Assembly (NCBI GenBank): GCA_963576565.1
Contig: OY755039.1
Location: 81,901,955-81,965,954, forward strand
Reading direction: 5' to 3'
Length of the DNA: 64,000 nt
Origin: Aspidapion aeneum
Lineage: Eukaryota > Arthropoda > Insecta > Coleoptera > Brentidae
The notes under the pieces were generated by a model, which had not been told where the DNA came from, did no database searches, and worked only from the letters and a program-made list of their open reading frames with translations. Shown in pieces: positions 1 to 10,688 of the stretch. The position numbers and the translations under genes are program-made. Positions within the stretch are counted from its first letter, which is position 1; each line of letters opens with the position of its first letter.

Positions 1-957
1 ACTGTGATCATTGTGACACAGAAAAGAACCTCTTCTTTTTTCAAGAATTTGGTGGCATCACTGATGAGTGGTTTTATGATTGCTTTTTTTATTTATTGGG
101 ATATTTGTCCAATTATATTCGCCATAGATTAATAAGTGTGTAAGTGTAAGTTAGTTTCTTGTCATAGTATGCTAAACCAAAATTCAATGAAATTATTGGT
201 TTCTTCATCTTCCTTTATTACTAAATTCTTTATCGAGTTTGGTGTCTAGTTCAATATTGATCCAATTATATTCCTGCAATCAGGTCCTTGTATGTATGAA
301 AAGAAAGAACCTCTTGTTTTTTAAAGAGTTTGGTGGACTTCACTAAGGATAGAACCGGCAACACGTAGGAAGGGCAGCGAACAAACCATTCCTCCCGCCC
401 CCGCACGAGAACAGTCACCCATACACCACTGAAAAACGGGTGAAATTGAAACATTGTCCTGCGCGGTGCTGCCGGCAAGTAATTATTTACACACACTAAA
501 AAAAAGAAGTAGACATGTCGTAAAGGAAGATTTTACTTTTTTAAAAAAAATCAAATAAAATAGTGTTTGTTGTCTAGTTTTGGGAGGGCATTGCCCCGTT
601 GCCCTCCCTGTAGGAGCCACCACTGATTCAGAAGTGCTTTAGTCGGACCTTGCAATTATTAATTGTAGTTTTGGCCATCTTTAGTGGTTTATAGTCAACG
701 TCGAAGGTGCTTTCCTCGATTTATTATTCGCCATTTTCAGGTAAATTTAAATTGAGCAACGCGGGGGATAATAAAAGATTATTTACCTTAGTTTCCGGAA
801 GTTTGCGTAAAAATTATCGAGCCAGAAGAAAAAAATTATGGAAAGGTTCCTAATATATTCCATAAGAAATTGGCACAGAGCCGAAGTCTGGCATTCTCTT
901 GTCTGGAACAAATCCTATAACTATGTCTATGATACGCCATGGTATAACAAGACAAGA
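1..957. other. No gene recognised; short dispersed duplication
   Basis: I recognise no gene here. A 40-bp segment containing AAAGAACCTCTT and TTTGGTGG occurs near 24-66 and again near 302-348 with a few differences, so part of this stretch is old repeat material. The short open frame at 266-496 on the minus strand has no recognisable motif and was not called. Confidence 0.4.
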
Positions 958-959
958 TA

Positions 960-2022
960 TGATTTCACAAGACGCTAGCCCTACCAAGTTCACTTTGAAT
1001 CCTTGACTTCGCATGCGCAGATCTACCAATATTACTTACCTCATGTATTAGAATAGATGAACAGGGTGATTTTCACTTGAATGATTCCAACCACATGAAA
1101 ATAGAAAGTTTCAAAAACCTAACTTAACAAAATCTAATCAAATCTAACCGAACCGAACCAAAGCAAACTAAAGCAATATTTTTTTTCAAAAAAAACTTTC
1201 CTGACTTCCTACTCGGGATCCTAGAGGATGTGAATCCGAACCGGACCGTACCGAACCGAACCTATCCAAACCTAACCATACCCAACTAAACCTAAGTGTT
1301 GTTGTGTTTGGTTAGGTTAGGTTTGGTTCGGTTTAGTTAGGTTCGGTTCGGTTCGGTTCGGCTCGGTTCGGTTCGGTTCGGTTCGGTTCGGTTCGGTTCG
1401 GTTCTGTTCGGTTCGGTTCGGTTCGGTTCGGTTCGGTTCGGTTCGGTTCGGTTCGGTTCGGTTCGGTTCGGTTCGGTTCGGTTCGGATCGGTTCGGTTCG
1501 GTTCGGTTCGGTTCGGTTCGGTTCGGTTCGGTTCGGTTCGGTTCGGTTCGGTTCGGTTCGGTTCGGTTCGGTTCGGTTCGGTTCGGTTCGGTTCGGTTCG
1601 GTTCGGTTCGGTTCGGTTCGGTTCGGTTCGGTTCGGTTCGGTTCGGTTCGGTTCGGTTCGGTTCGGTTCGGTTCGGTTCGGTTCGGTTCGGTTCGGTTCG
1701 GTTCGGTTCGGTTCGGTTCGGTTCGGTTTGGTTCGGTTTGGATTCACATCGTCTAGGATCCCGGGTAGGAAGTCAGGAAAGTTTTTTTTTTGAAAAAAAT
1801 TATTGGTTTAGTTTGCTTTGGATCGGTTCGGTTAGATTTGATTAGGTTTCGTAAGGTTAGATTTTCGAAACTTTCTATTTGCATGTGGTTAGAATCATTC
1901 AAGTGAAAATCACCCTGTATTCATCTATTCTAATACATGAGGTAAATAATATTGGTAGATCTGCGCATGCGAAGTCAAGGATTCAAAGTGAACTTGGTAG
2001 GGCTAGCGCTTGATATGATTTC
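960..2022. mobile_element. Foldback element with GGTTC microsatellite core
   Basis: Two inverted arms of about 290 bp (about 960-1262 and 1738-2022) flank a pure pentanucleotide array. Matching blocks run inward in order: GGTAGGGCTAGCG, the GCGCATGCGAAG region, CAAGTGAAAATCACCCTGTA, a TTTCCTGACTT block, and GGATCC next to the array. The arms are imperfect, so it is not brand new. No transposase frame is present, so it is non-autonomous. The inner TTTCCTGACTT/GGATCC module recurs at 48.38-48.52 kb and 63.0-63.15 kb. No target duplication was resolved. Confidence 0.75.
1344..1738. repeat. (GGTTC)n microsatellite
   Basis: About 390 bp of nearly uninterrupted GGTTC repeats with a handful of substitutions, forming the core of the surrounding foldback. 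Because 5 is not a multiple of 3, the minus strand reads as a long repeated Pro-Asn-Arg-Thr-Glu string. That is a by-product of the repeat and not a protein gene. Confidence 0.95.
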
Positions 2023-2150
2023 GCGCATGCACTGCGCTTCGCGATCAGCTGGGGTGACGTCACGCCGAGAGTCAACTCCCTTGATTTATGTTGCAGTTTG
2101 CATTGTTGAATACGTTTCTGTCGATTAGTTTTATGTTTTGATTATAAAAA

Positions 2151-3372
2151 ATAGGGTGGGCCAAATTCGATGTTTTTTGCTGGTTTTAGGTATTTGTAGC
2201 CGATATACACAAAAACGAGTTGACATTTCCTGGGCTCGATTTTCGAGACGTCTTCAAATATCAAAACAGCTTCTTGATAAACCTTGTAGTTTTTTAGCTA
2301 CAAGGGGGTTTTGAAAAGTCTGCATTTATGGAGTTGGCTAGAGACCCTGTATGTATGACATATTTTAAATAAAAGAGACGCGACAAACTCTTCAAAGTCA
2401 AATTTATTATTATCAAAGCCACTCTCTATACTCTAGCGATGTTTAGAGAGAGACGCACCCTCTGTCGTTGTTAATTCATAAGCGTGGGGAAATAAAAATA
2501 AACGATATTTAAGAAAACCTAGACAGGGGATGCGGACAAACGTGTTTGTTTATATGTTGCATGATGATTGATGTCACTCACCGCTGACAATTTAAATTAT
2601 TTTAGTGAAACGCCAATGAACTTGGCAAGAAAATAACATAACCAAAAAATGTTAATTTCAGTGACTTTGATGGGTTTGTCGCGTCTCTCTTTTGTAAAAA
2701 TATGTCATACATACAGGGTCTCTAGAGTTGGCCTATAACTTTTTTATTTATGAAAAAAATTTTGGTGTATGACGCTTTTTCACAGGTTTTTTTATGAAGA
2801 ATCCAACTGTCGAACTAATTTTTATCTGTCACTTTTAGTTTTTGAGATATTAAAAAAAGTTTAAATTTTCTTATGGAATGACTCATTTTTTGTTTTTGTT
2901 TTGAAATCTACTTCAAATTTTCTGATTAACGATATGTCATAAATGGCAATTCGTTACGCAGTTTTCAAGACATTTATGACATATCGTTAAACAGAAAATT
3001 TGATGTAGATTTCGAAACTAAAACAAAAAATGAGTCATTCCGTAAGAAAATTTAAACTTTTTGTAATATCTCAAAAACTAACAGACAACAATAAGATTTA
3101 GTTTGACCGTTGTGCTCTCCCTAAAATAACCTGCAAAAAAGCATTTTACACCAAAATGAAATTTTCATAAATACAAAAGTGTTAGGCCACCTCCATAAAT
3201 GCAGACTTTTCAAACTCCCCTTGTAGCTAAAAAAATTCAAGATTTATCAAGAAGCGGTTTTGATATTTAAAGACGTCTCGAAAATCGAGCACAGGACATG
3301 TTCACTCGTTTTTGTGATCTCGGCCAGAAATACCTAAAACCAGCAAAAAACATCGAATTTGGCCCACCCTGT
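2151..3372. mobile_element. Foldback MITE with AGGGTGGGCC termini
   Basis: Once the nested element at 2339-2724 is removed, almost the whole interval is one imperfect palindrome centred near 2955. The ends read AGGGTGGGCCAAATTCGATG on the left and its complement on the right. Arms include matching blocks at the GAGACGTCT region and the ATGACATATCGTTAA region. There is no coding capacity. The superfamily is uncertain: CAGGGTG-type ends flanked by TA would fit Tc1/mariner, but the target duplication is not clean. Confidence 0.7.
2339..2724. mobile_element. hAT-like MITE with perfect 8-bp target duplication
   Basis: A 386-bp element with terminal inverted repeats of about 50 bp starting TAGAGACCCTGTATGTATG. 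It is flanked by the identical octamer GAGTTGGC at 2331-2338 and 2725-2732. Eight-base duplications with short TIRs are typical of hAT-type transposons, and P elements also make 8-bp duplications, so the superfamily is an inference. It sits inside one arm of the 2151-3372 foldback and is therefore younger than it. A diverged solo terminus of the same type occurs at 45923-45948. Confidence 0.8.
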
Positions 3373-3541
3373 ACAGTGTATGGTTGTGATTCGGACAATC
3401 AGGTGAAAGGCTTTGCATACGATGTGAGCTTTTTTACCTTTCCAAAAGACAAAAAATGGCACAAGAGTGGATCCGTTTGCCTAGACTTGAAGATAAATTT
3501 AATGTGAATGCAAGGATTTTCTCAAAACATTTTGATTTTGT
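3370..3541 (+). pseudogene. THAP-domain remnant, frameshifted
   Basis: The translation gives Cys-Thr-Val-Tyr-Gly-Cys, then a Phe-rich stretch ending FTFPKDKKW. After a frame change near 3452-3466 it continues EWIRLPRL and ends with SKHF. This is the order of the C2CH THAP zinc finger: CX2-4C, a FP motif, an invariant Trp, and a C-terminal C/HxxH-F. The expected third Cys before SKHF reads Phe. THAP domains bind DNA in P-element-type transposases and in some host regulators. The fragment begins exactly at the right terminus of the adjacent foldback, with no start codon of its own, so it is a dead fragment. Whether it came from a P-like transposon or a host gene cannot be told. Confidence 0.6.
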
Positions 3542-3603
3542 ATTTTGTTATTACCAATTTAAAAGTAATATTAATAATAAATTATACTATTATTATTATA
3601 ATT

Positions 3604-4058
3604 AACAAACGTCAAATTTAGTACCCGTGAATTTAAAAAATCCAACAAGTTTTGTGGCTGATCGCGAAAAAAGGAGTTTTGGTTTCTCTCATATTTTTCA
3701 GTCGGTAGCTTGCACGCTTAACCTCACGGGGGTCCAAGACACCTTGTTTGATTCTTTAAATTCACGGGTACTAAATTTCACGTTTGTTAGTATTATTAGG
3801 CTTAAAAATTCCGTTGACTGACGCTCACGTGTCTAATAGCGGTTAAAACGCAATAAGCGATGATCTGGCCTGAAAGGCAGAAAGAGCTGTCGTAGGTCAC
3901 GGATTAGTTTGTTTCTTTTGATTTGTTTTCGATCTTTTCATTGATCGATATGTATAGCAACAAGTTTAGTTCAGTGGAAGGGCTGCAAGGCCCACTCACA
4001 TATGAATCATCATCAACCAGCTTAGTTCGCTTGCTCTTGTTCTTGTTTCCTGAATAAA
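3604..4058. mobile_element. AACAAACGTGAAATTT-family element, partial, with LINE tail insert
   Basis: Inverted repeats AACAAACGT(G/C)AAATTTAGT and their complement bound 3604-3790. Beyond them, 3800-3965 matches the inner half of the large palindrome at 14.07-15.06 kb, including the CTGTCGTAGGTCACGGA block and the ATCTTTTCATTGATCGA block. Within 3973-4018 a short GTGGAAGGGCTGCAAGGCCC...CATCATCAA piece interrupts the family sequence. It matches the LINE tail at 4797-4852. No coding capacity. Confidence 0.6.
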
Positions 4059-4183
4059 TAGTGCCTTCTTTTATTAATTGAAAATAAACGACGAAAGTTT
4101 TAAATTCGACTTTGGTATGTCAATTTTGAAGAACTGTCAGTTCTCAATGTGAATATGCCAAAATAGTGCCTGGCACAATTATA

Positions 4184-4690
4184 GCCTGGCTGTATTTCAA
4201 TAATTCTCTATTAAACATCTCCACGGACAGTCAAACAGCGTTAAGAGCGCTTAATTGCTATACGGTCTTATCGAGAACCATAAGGAGCTGTAGAGACTCG
4301 CTGAATGCCCTTGGTAGCTCTAACAAAGTGTCATTAGTATGGATACCAGGGCATTCTGGCCACGAGGGAAATGAGGCCGTAGACTAAGCAGCTAGGGAAG
4401 TGACATCTGCCGAATTTTGCGGGCCCGAACCAGCCTTGGGGATATCATACAATGCTGCTAAACTAACCATATTAAAATGGAAGGAGAATAACTTTCAACA
4501 ACACTGGATAGATATAACAGAAATGGCTCACTCTGAAGAGTTGATTAAAGGACCTTGTTGAAAGAGAGCATAGTGATCGGTCTTTTTACGGGTCATTGTC
4601 AACTGAGAGTACCCATGCACAGAATGGGACTAACAGAAGAGACCAATAATTGTAGAATTTGTATGGACATTCGGTAAACCTTAGATTGCC
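4184..4690 (+). pseudogene. LINE 3' end: RNase H domain and zinc-finger tail, decayed
   Basis: The frame starting around 4199 reads STDSQTALRAL, then WIPGHSGHEGNEAVD. This is the RNase H core of Jockey/R1/I-type non-LTR retrotransposons, with the Asp of TDSQ-like and the WxPGHSG motif visible. A TAA at 4385-4387 interrupts it. The same frame continues AAREVTSAEF for about 60 codons to another stop. A shift to a second frame near 4573 then gives GLFTGHCQLRVP and NNCRICMD, the post-RNase H Cys-rich tail of these elements. No reverse transcriptase or endonuclease part is present, so this is a 5'-truncated, multiply broken copy. Confidence 0.8.
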
Positions 4691-4769
4691 CAGAAGATCT
4701 GAACAGTGTCTTACCCAAATTGATCGCCGGCCTTTTTGGATGGCTAGGCACACAGTGGTGAAAAACCAC

Positions 4770-4853
4770 TTTAAAAGTGAGCCACAATAGACCCACTGGT
4801 GGTCGCAGTGGAAGAACTGCAATGCCCACTCAAATATGAATCATCATCAATTT
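4770..4853 (+). repeat. LINE 3'-UTR tail ending in CATCAT
   Basis: The segment GGTCGCAGTGGAAGAACTG through CCCACTCAAATATGAATC ends in a CATCATCAA microsatellite. It recurs as a short piece at 3973-4018, and a diverged version lies at 48.65-48.74 kb. Its position directly after the RNase H fragment indicates that it is that LINE's 3' tail. Confidence 0.65.
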
Positions 4854-5479
4854 CAAACTATACGGCATCTACAAAAAACTTGAGATTGTCCGGTTTATCA
4901 AAGGCAGGTGACTACAGTGTTTGCGCAGAGCAAGTTTACTTGACTTAAAGGCGACGCGATGCCGTCTGCTTTCCAACAATATTTGATTTTTCTTGATAGG
5001 ATCTAGTTTTGAAAAAAAACTGTTTGTCAAATCAATTGTTTTAGGTTTCTTAAATATAATAATAAATATTTCCAAATGAGTGAGAACCTTTAATTTTGAA
5101 ATGTGTATTGAAAAACTTGGCTATACTTTGATCTCAATTCGTTTTACGGAATACTATTTTCGGGTACTTGGCCTTTTTTTACATTAAATGTTGATTTCAC
5201 ATATTTTTAAAATGTTAAATGAATTTTAAGTTTTAAAGTATTAAAATCTGTAGAATAATGTTCAATACTGACTTTCACAATGCCTGTGCCCGAACCGATT
5301 CAAGCTTTTCCCTTTTTAATTTTTTCTATTGAAATGAAGAATTTTCTATTTTTATTAATTTTTGCATTACTAATAAAGGTATTGGTAATTTTGTGTGCCA
5401 CTGCAATTCTATCCCTGGTGGGTTTGCGACTTTTTTTATATTTTTATTTGCTACAGGAAATGTTAGTTTTTTTTCAAAC

Positions 5480-5872
5480 GTGAAATATAGTACCCGTGAA
5501 TTTAAAAAAGTTCAGGGATTTTTTTTATTTTTTTTCGATCTTTTCATTGATCGATATGTATAGCAGTTTATTTTGCTGCTCTTGTTCTTGTTTCTCTCGT
5601 ATCTTGGTAGATGGCGCTTCTTGCGAAAGTTTTCTCACTATTTACCTAGGATTAGAAACAAAACCGTCTAATTAACTTCGCAAGAGTGTCACATTGACCA
5701 AGCAGTGTTCTGAGGAGTCCCATAAGGACGAAACTGTCAACACTTAATAGGTGTCCATTAGATCTTGGACCCCCGTGATGTTAAGCTTTCAAGCTACCCA
5801 CGGAAAACAATGAGAGAAACAAAAACTCGTTTTTACCCGATTAGCCACGAAACTTGTTTGATTAGTTAGTTT
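5480..5872. mobile_element. AACAAACGTGAAATTT-family element, partial copy
   Basis: Begins CAAACGTGAAATATAGTACC, passes the ATCTTTTCATTGATCGA block, GTAGATGGCGC, CTGAGGAGTCCCATAAGGAC and TCTTGGACCCCCGTGA, and ends GAAACTTGTTTGATTAG. This is the same order as one arm of the palindrome at 14.07-15.06 kb. It is a single arm rather than a full palindrome and has diverged slightly. It interrupts the left arm of the large foldback. Confidence 0.7.
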
Positions 5873-6492
5873 TTTTGTATTATTATATACATCCATTTTT
5901 ATATTAACCAATTGGATAAAATTTCGCGTATCTAATTATTTTTCTGTTTATAACCTTTAGTACAAATTGAATCTTATAATGAAAAGTGTAAGAAAAAGGG
6001 ATTCTTTTTTAGGGGATAGGGGTAACTTTTTTGCACCCGTTTGTTTTGTTGTTTATTTCTTTGTTATACCTATATATGTCTTGTATATAATTGCGTTCAT
6101 TCCAAATTTAATGCTATGCTTGGGTATTGGGGAGTAAAGTATATTCAAAATTTGAGTTTATTTTTATTTTATTTAATAATTTTGTTAAAATTTTTATCAG
6201 TATGCTAAATCTCAGCTCTTAGGATTCTGGAAGTGGGCAATGTTAGTTTTACATAACTTTACATATGTAGGGGAGGGAAGTAAAATCTCAGCTTTCTAGC
6301 GTTTCTGGAAGTAAGAAATGTTAATTTTACATAAATTTATATGTATAAGGGAAGAGAGTAAATTAAAAATTTGGGTTTTTTGTCAAATTTCTATTATTCT
6401 GCTAAATTTTAGACTTAGACTAACATTTCTAGAAGTATAGTAGAATTTTGATGATCTATACATGAGTAACTGCGTGAATGAGTGGCAAATGC

Positions 6493-8236
6493 AATATTTT
6501 TTAAAATTCCGTAACCACTTTAGTGCTCTATTGAAGTAGGTGAATCTTTGAAGAGAACTGTGGAAAGTTTGAGGTTCGTTGCTTATTCTGAAGTAGAGTT
6601 ATAGATAGGTTAAATATAAGCTGAAATGTTTCAAGAAAAGCTGGTACAGCAGTTTGCACGAACTGCCTTGCTCCCAGATTTACTTGAAGGAAAACCATTC
6701 TTAAAACAAAAATTAACAAAAAAAACAATAAACTATATATAAAAAATACTAATTTTCTTGATAAGGCAACATAAAATGCTTTCAATCGAGTTAACGATGA
6801 CTAGTGTCAAATGTAAACTCCGATTTTTTTTGTCATAAATTCTTAATAAATTAAAATATTAATTATTGAAAGAAGAATGAAAATGTTTTCATGGAAGAAA
6901 TTTTGTTATCTAGAAATCAGCCAATATGTTTTTTTTTGGAACAAAACAGATGTATTTAATAACGAAATATTGTTTACGCTTTGTGAATGCAGTATTAAAA
7001 GAAAAAAAATATCTTCTTTTAAAGCGGATATTGCTTTGTTGCGTAGGAAAGCTGTTTTTGTTTTGAACCGATACCATTTGCTTTCATTTAATATTAATTT
7101 TTTTCTGTGTAGAAATCATGAGTAATATAACTCTCAAATTTTTTTCACGAAAAACCAATTTGACTGAGTTTACCGCAAGGCTAAGCCCTCTCTCGCTTTA
7201 GTGTTACATAATTTATGAGTTATCCCTAAGTAACAATTATAGACGGCAGTAAGTCGTAATTTGATTAGATATTTTATCTGAGGGCACGGCAGTGCCTCGC
7301 CAAGTTCGCGCGCCGTAACCATCTTTTCTTGAAACATTTCAGCCGATATTTGACCTACCTAAAACTCTACTTCGGAACGAGCTACGAATCTCAAACTTTG
7401 CACAGTGGTAGATCTCCATGGAGTTAACAACCCCTCCAAGTTTCATGGAATTTCATAAAGAAGTAAAGTAGTTACGAAATTTCAAAAAACGTCGAAATTG
7501 CCACTCACTGCCTCACTCACTCATGTATAGATCACCAATATTCTTCAAACCCCTGGAAAAAATCAAAAAACCCCCTATACATTTAAAGTTATGTAAAAGT
7601 AGCATTGCCCACTTCCAGAAAAGCTAGAGAGTTGAGCTTTGACAGACTGATAGGAACTATGATAAAACTATAGGAAAAAATTAAAACACCCCAAAATTCT
7701 AATTTACTTCCCTCTCCTATAAATGTAAATTTATATAAAACTAACATTGCCCACTTCCAGAAACGCTAGAGAGCTGAGCATTGGAATGCTGATAGAAATT
7801 ATGATAAAACCATAGGAAAAAATTTAAAAAGTCCAATATTTTCATTTACTCTCCTCCCCTATAAATGTAAAGTTATGATAGGAACTATGATAAAACTATA
7901 GGACAAAATTTAAAAACGCGACAATTTTAATTTATTTCCCTCCCCTATACATGTAAAGTTATGTAAAAGTAACCCTGTGCACTTTCAGAAGCGCTAGAGA
8001 GCTGAGCTTTGGAAGGCTGATAGGAACTACGATAAAACCATGAAAAAAAATTAAAAAACCTCAACAATTTAAGTAAGGCATTGCAAAAGTTTTGAACAAT
8101 ACTCCGCATATTTTGCTTCTTTAAAAATTAAGTATTATCCAATTTCTTTAAAAAAGAAGTGAAATCATAACAAAAACATTTCATGTAAAAAAAGCCAAGT
8201 ACGCGAAAATGGCATTCCGTAAAAAGAATTGAGATA
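6493..8236. repeat. 1,744-bp tandem duplication, copy 1
   Basis: The sequence from AATATTTTTTAAAATTCCG to GAATTGAGATA is repeated starting 1,750 bp downstream, with no difference noticed on reading. It contains the foldback's central spacer and right arm. The latter holds about five degenerate units of roughly 110-125 bp with CCCACTTCCAGAAACGCTAG-like and CTATAAATGTAAAGTTATG-like cores (7560-8060). Confidence 0.9.
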
Positions 8237-8242
8237 GAATAG

Positions 8243-9986
8243 AATATTTTTTAAAATTCCGTAACCACTTTAGTGCTCTATTGAAGTAGGTGAATCTTTG
8301 AAGAGAACTGTGGAAAGTTTGAGGTTCGTTGCTTATTCTGAAGTAGAGTTATAGATAGGTTAAATATAAGCTGAAATGTTTCAAGAAAAGCTGGTACAGC
8401 AGTTTGCACGAACTGCCTTGCTCCCAGATTTACTTGAAGGAAAACCATTCTTAAAACAAAAATTAACAAAAAAAACAATAAACTATATATAAAAAATACT
8501 AATTTTCTTGATAAGGCAACATAAAATGCTTTCAATCGAGTTAACGATGACTAGTGTCAAATGTAAACTCCGATTTTTTTTGTCATAAATTCTTAATAAA
8601 TTAAAATATTAATTATTGAAAGAAGAATGAAAATGTTTTCATGGAAGAAATTTTGTTATCTAGAAATCAGCCAATATGTTTTTTTTTGGAACAAAACAGA
8701 TGTATTTAATAACGAAATATTGTTTACGCTTTGTGAATGCAGTATTAAAAGAAAAAAAATATCTTCTTTTAAAGCGGATATTGCTTTGTTGCGTAGGAAA
8801 GCTGTTTTTGTTTTGAACCGATACCATTTGCTTTCATTTAATATTAATTTTTTTCTGTGTAGAAATCATGAGTAATATAACTCTCAAATTTTTTTCACGA
8901 AAAACCAATTTGACTGAGTTTACCGCAAGGCTAAGCCCTCTCTCGCTTTAGTGTTACATAATTTATGAGTTATCCCTAAGTAACAATTATAGACGGCAGT
9001 AAGTCGTAATTTGATTAGATATTTTATCTGAGGGCACGGCAGTGCCTCGCCAAGTTCGCGCGCCGTAACCATCTTTTCTTGAAACATTTCAGCCGATATT
9101 TGACCTACCTAAAACTCTACTTCGGAACGAGCTACGAATCTCAAACTTTGCACAGTGGTAGATCTCCATGGAGTTAACAACCCCTCCAAGTTTCATGGAA
9201 TTTCATAAAGAAGTAAAGTAGTTACGAAATTTCAAAAAACGTCGAAATTGCCACTCACTGCCTCACTCACTCATGTATAGATCACCAATATTCTTCAAAC
9301 CCCTGGAAAAAATCAAAAAACCCCCTATACATTTAAAGTTATGTAAAAGTAGCATTGCCCACTTCCAGAAAAGCTAGAGAGTTGAGCTTTGACAGACTGA
9401 TAGGAACTATGATAAAACTATAGGAAAAAATTAAAACACCCCAAAATTCTAATTTACTTCCCTCTCCTATAAATGTAAATTTATATAAAACTAACATTGC
9501 CCACTTCCAGAAACGCTAGAGAGCTGAGCATTGGAATGCTGATAGAAATTATGATAAAACCATAGGAAAAAATTTAAAAAGTCCAATATTTTCATTTACT
9601 CTCCTCCCCTATAAATGTAAAGTTATGATAGGAACTATGATAAAACTATAGGACAAAATTTAAAAACGCGACAATTTTAATTTATTTCCCTCCCCTATAC
9701 ATGTAAAGTTATGTAAAAGTAACCCTGTGCACTTTCAGAAGCGCTAGAGAGCTGAGCTTTGGAAGGCTGATAGGAACTACGATAAAACCATGAAAAAAAA
9801 TTAAAAAACCTCAACAATTTAAGTAAGGCATTGCAAAAGTTTTGAACAATACTCCGCATATTTTGCTTCTTTAAAAATTAAGTATTATCCAATTTCTTTA
9901 AAAAAGAAGTGAAATCATAACAAAAACATTTCATGTAAAAAAAGCCAAGTACGCGAAAATGGCATTCCGTAAAAAGAATTGAGATA
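8243..9986. repeat. 1,744-bp tandem duplication, copy 2
   Basis: Direct copy of 6493-8236, separated from it by about 6 bp. Apparent complete identity over 1.7 kb of non-coding sequence means either a very recent duplication or a collapse/expansion error during assembly. The flanks differ: copy 2 continues into the small palindrome at 9988, while copy 1 is preceded by unique left-arm sequence. Confidence 0.9.
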
Positions 9987-9987
9987 A

Positions 9988-10218
9988 AAGTAAAGCCAAG
10001 TTCTCCAATAATAATTTCAAAATGAAAGGTTCTTACTAGTTTGGAAATATTTTTCTAAACTTGGCTATTACGGCTGTAAATGACTCTTAGACACAGTGCT
10101 AAATTGAACATAAAGAAATTTGGCTGTAATAGCAAAGTTTAAACAAATATTTCCAAACTAGTAAGAACCTTTCATTTTGAAATTTATATTGGAGAACTTG
10201 GCTTTACTTTTATCTTTT
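9988..10218. repeat. Small palindrome at foldback end
   Basis: About 95-bp inverted arms: AAAGTAAAGCCAAGTTCTCC at the left and its complement at the right, with ACTAGTTTGGAAATATTT and its complement nearer the middle. The left terminus of the large foldback near 5060 carries only one such arm, so this is the terminal repeat present twice in opposite orientation. Confidence 0.75.
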
Positions 10219-10688
10219 TTTTACATGAAATGTTTTTGTTATGATAAAACTTAATTATTGTGTTTTAAATAAACCTTGTAGAATATTTATCGACTTTAAG
10301 GGTAGTAACATGAGTCCAATAATAGCGTGTTGTGGCTAAAAATACAACAGTCTCGTGCAACCTATTTTCTTTTTATTTTCTTTGTTCTTTATAAGCGTTG
10401 TGTTGGTTAAAACACTATTTCTATGTGCAAGTCTTAGCAAACACCAGCACAGAGGCTAGTGTGGTCTCTCTAAACAACTTTACGACAACTCAGGGATTAA
10501 TCAAGTTTCTAGTTGCGCTCTGGAGCGTCCTAAACTAAAGGAAAGTTTATCTATGTGCGCTAGATTACATTAAATGAAGAACACCCAACAGGGCACAAAT
10601 AAGAACGCTTGGCGAAAATTTGGGTCGATGACTCTTGGACTGCAGTGACATTAGCTTTGTTCCATCATCGCCTTCGACAGTCATAAAA
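10219..10688. other. No gene or repeat recognised
   Basis: No motif-bearing frame, tandem repeat or inverted repeat was recognised between the large foldback and the GGCGCCG minisatellite. Confidence 0.35.

Larger units (their letters stand above)
5060..10220. mobile_element. Large foldback element with duplicated centre
   Basis: The left part (about 5060-5290 and 6110-6670) is the inverted counterpart of 7310-8070 and 9060-10030. Matching landmarks, in order, are TAAGAACCTTTCATTTTGAA-like, ACTTGGCTT, TCAATTCnTTTTACGGAAT, GTACTTGGC, and the CTATACATGTAAAGTTATG-type repeats. The left arm is interrupted at about 5480-5870 by an AACAAACG-family element. The right end carries an extra small palindrome (9988-10218). 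No transposase motif is visible. The spacer contains two small open frames on opposite strands (6528-6785 minus, 6877-7125 plus) that I do not recognise. Confidence 0.65.

Noticed and set aside
1337..1747. 136-codon minus-strand frame of repeated Pro-Asn-Arg-Thr-Glu
   Set aside because: A pure translation of the GGTTC microsatellite; any frame of this array is open and no flanking gene structure exists.
6877..7125. 82-codon frame repeated identically at 8627-8875
   Set aside because: Its presence twice is explained by the 1,744-bp tandem duplication; no recognisable motif and strong A/T bias.
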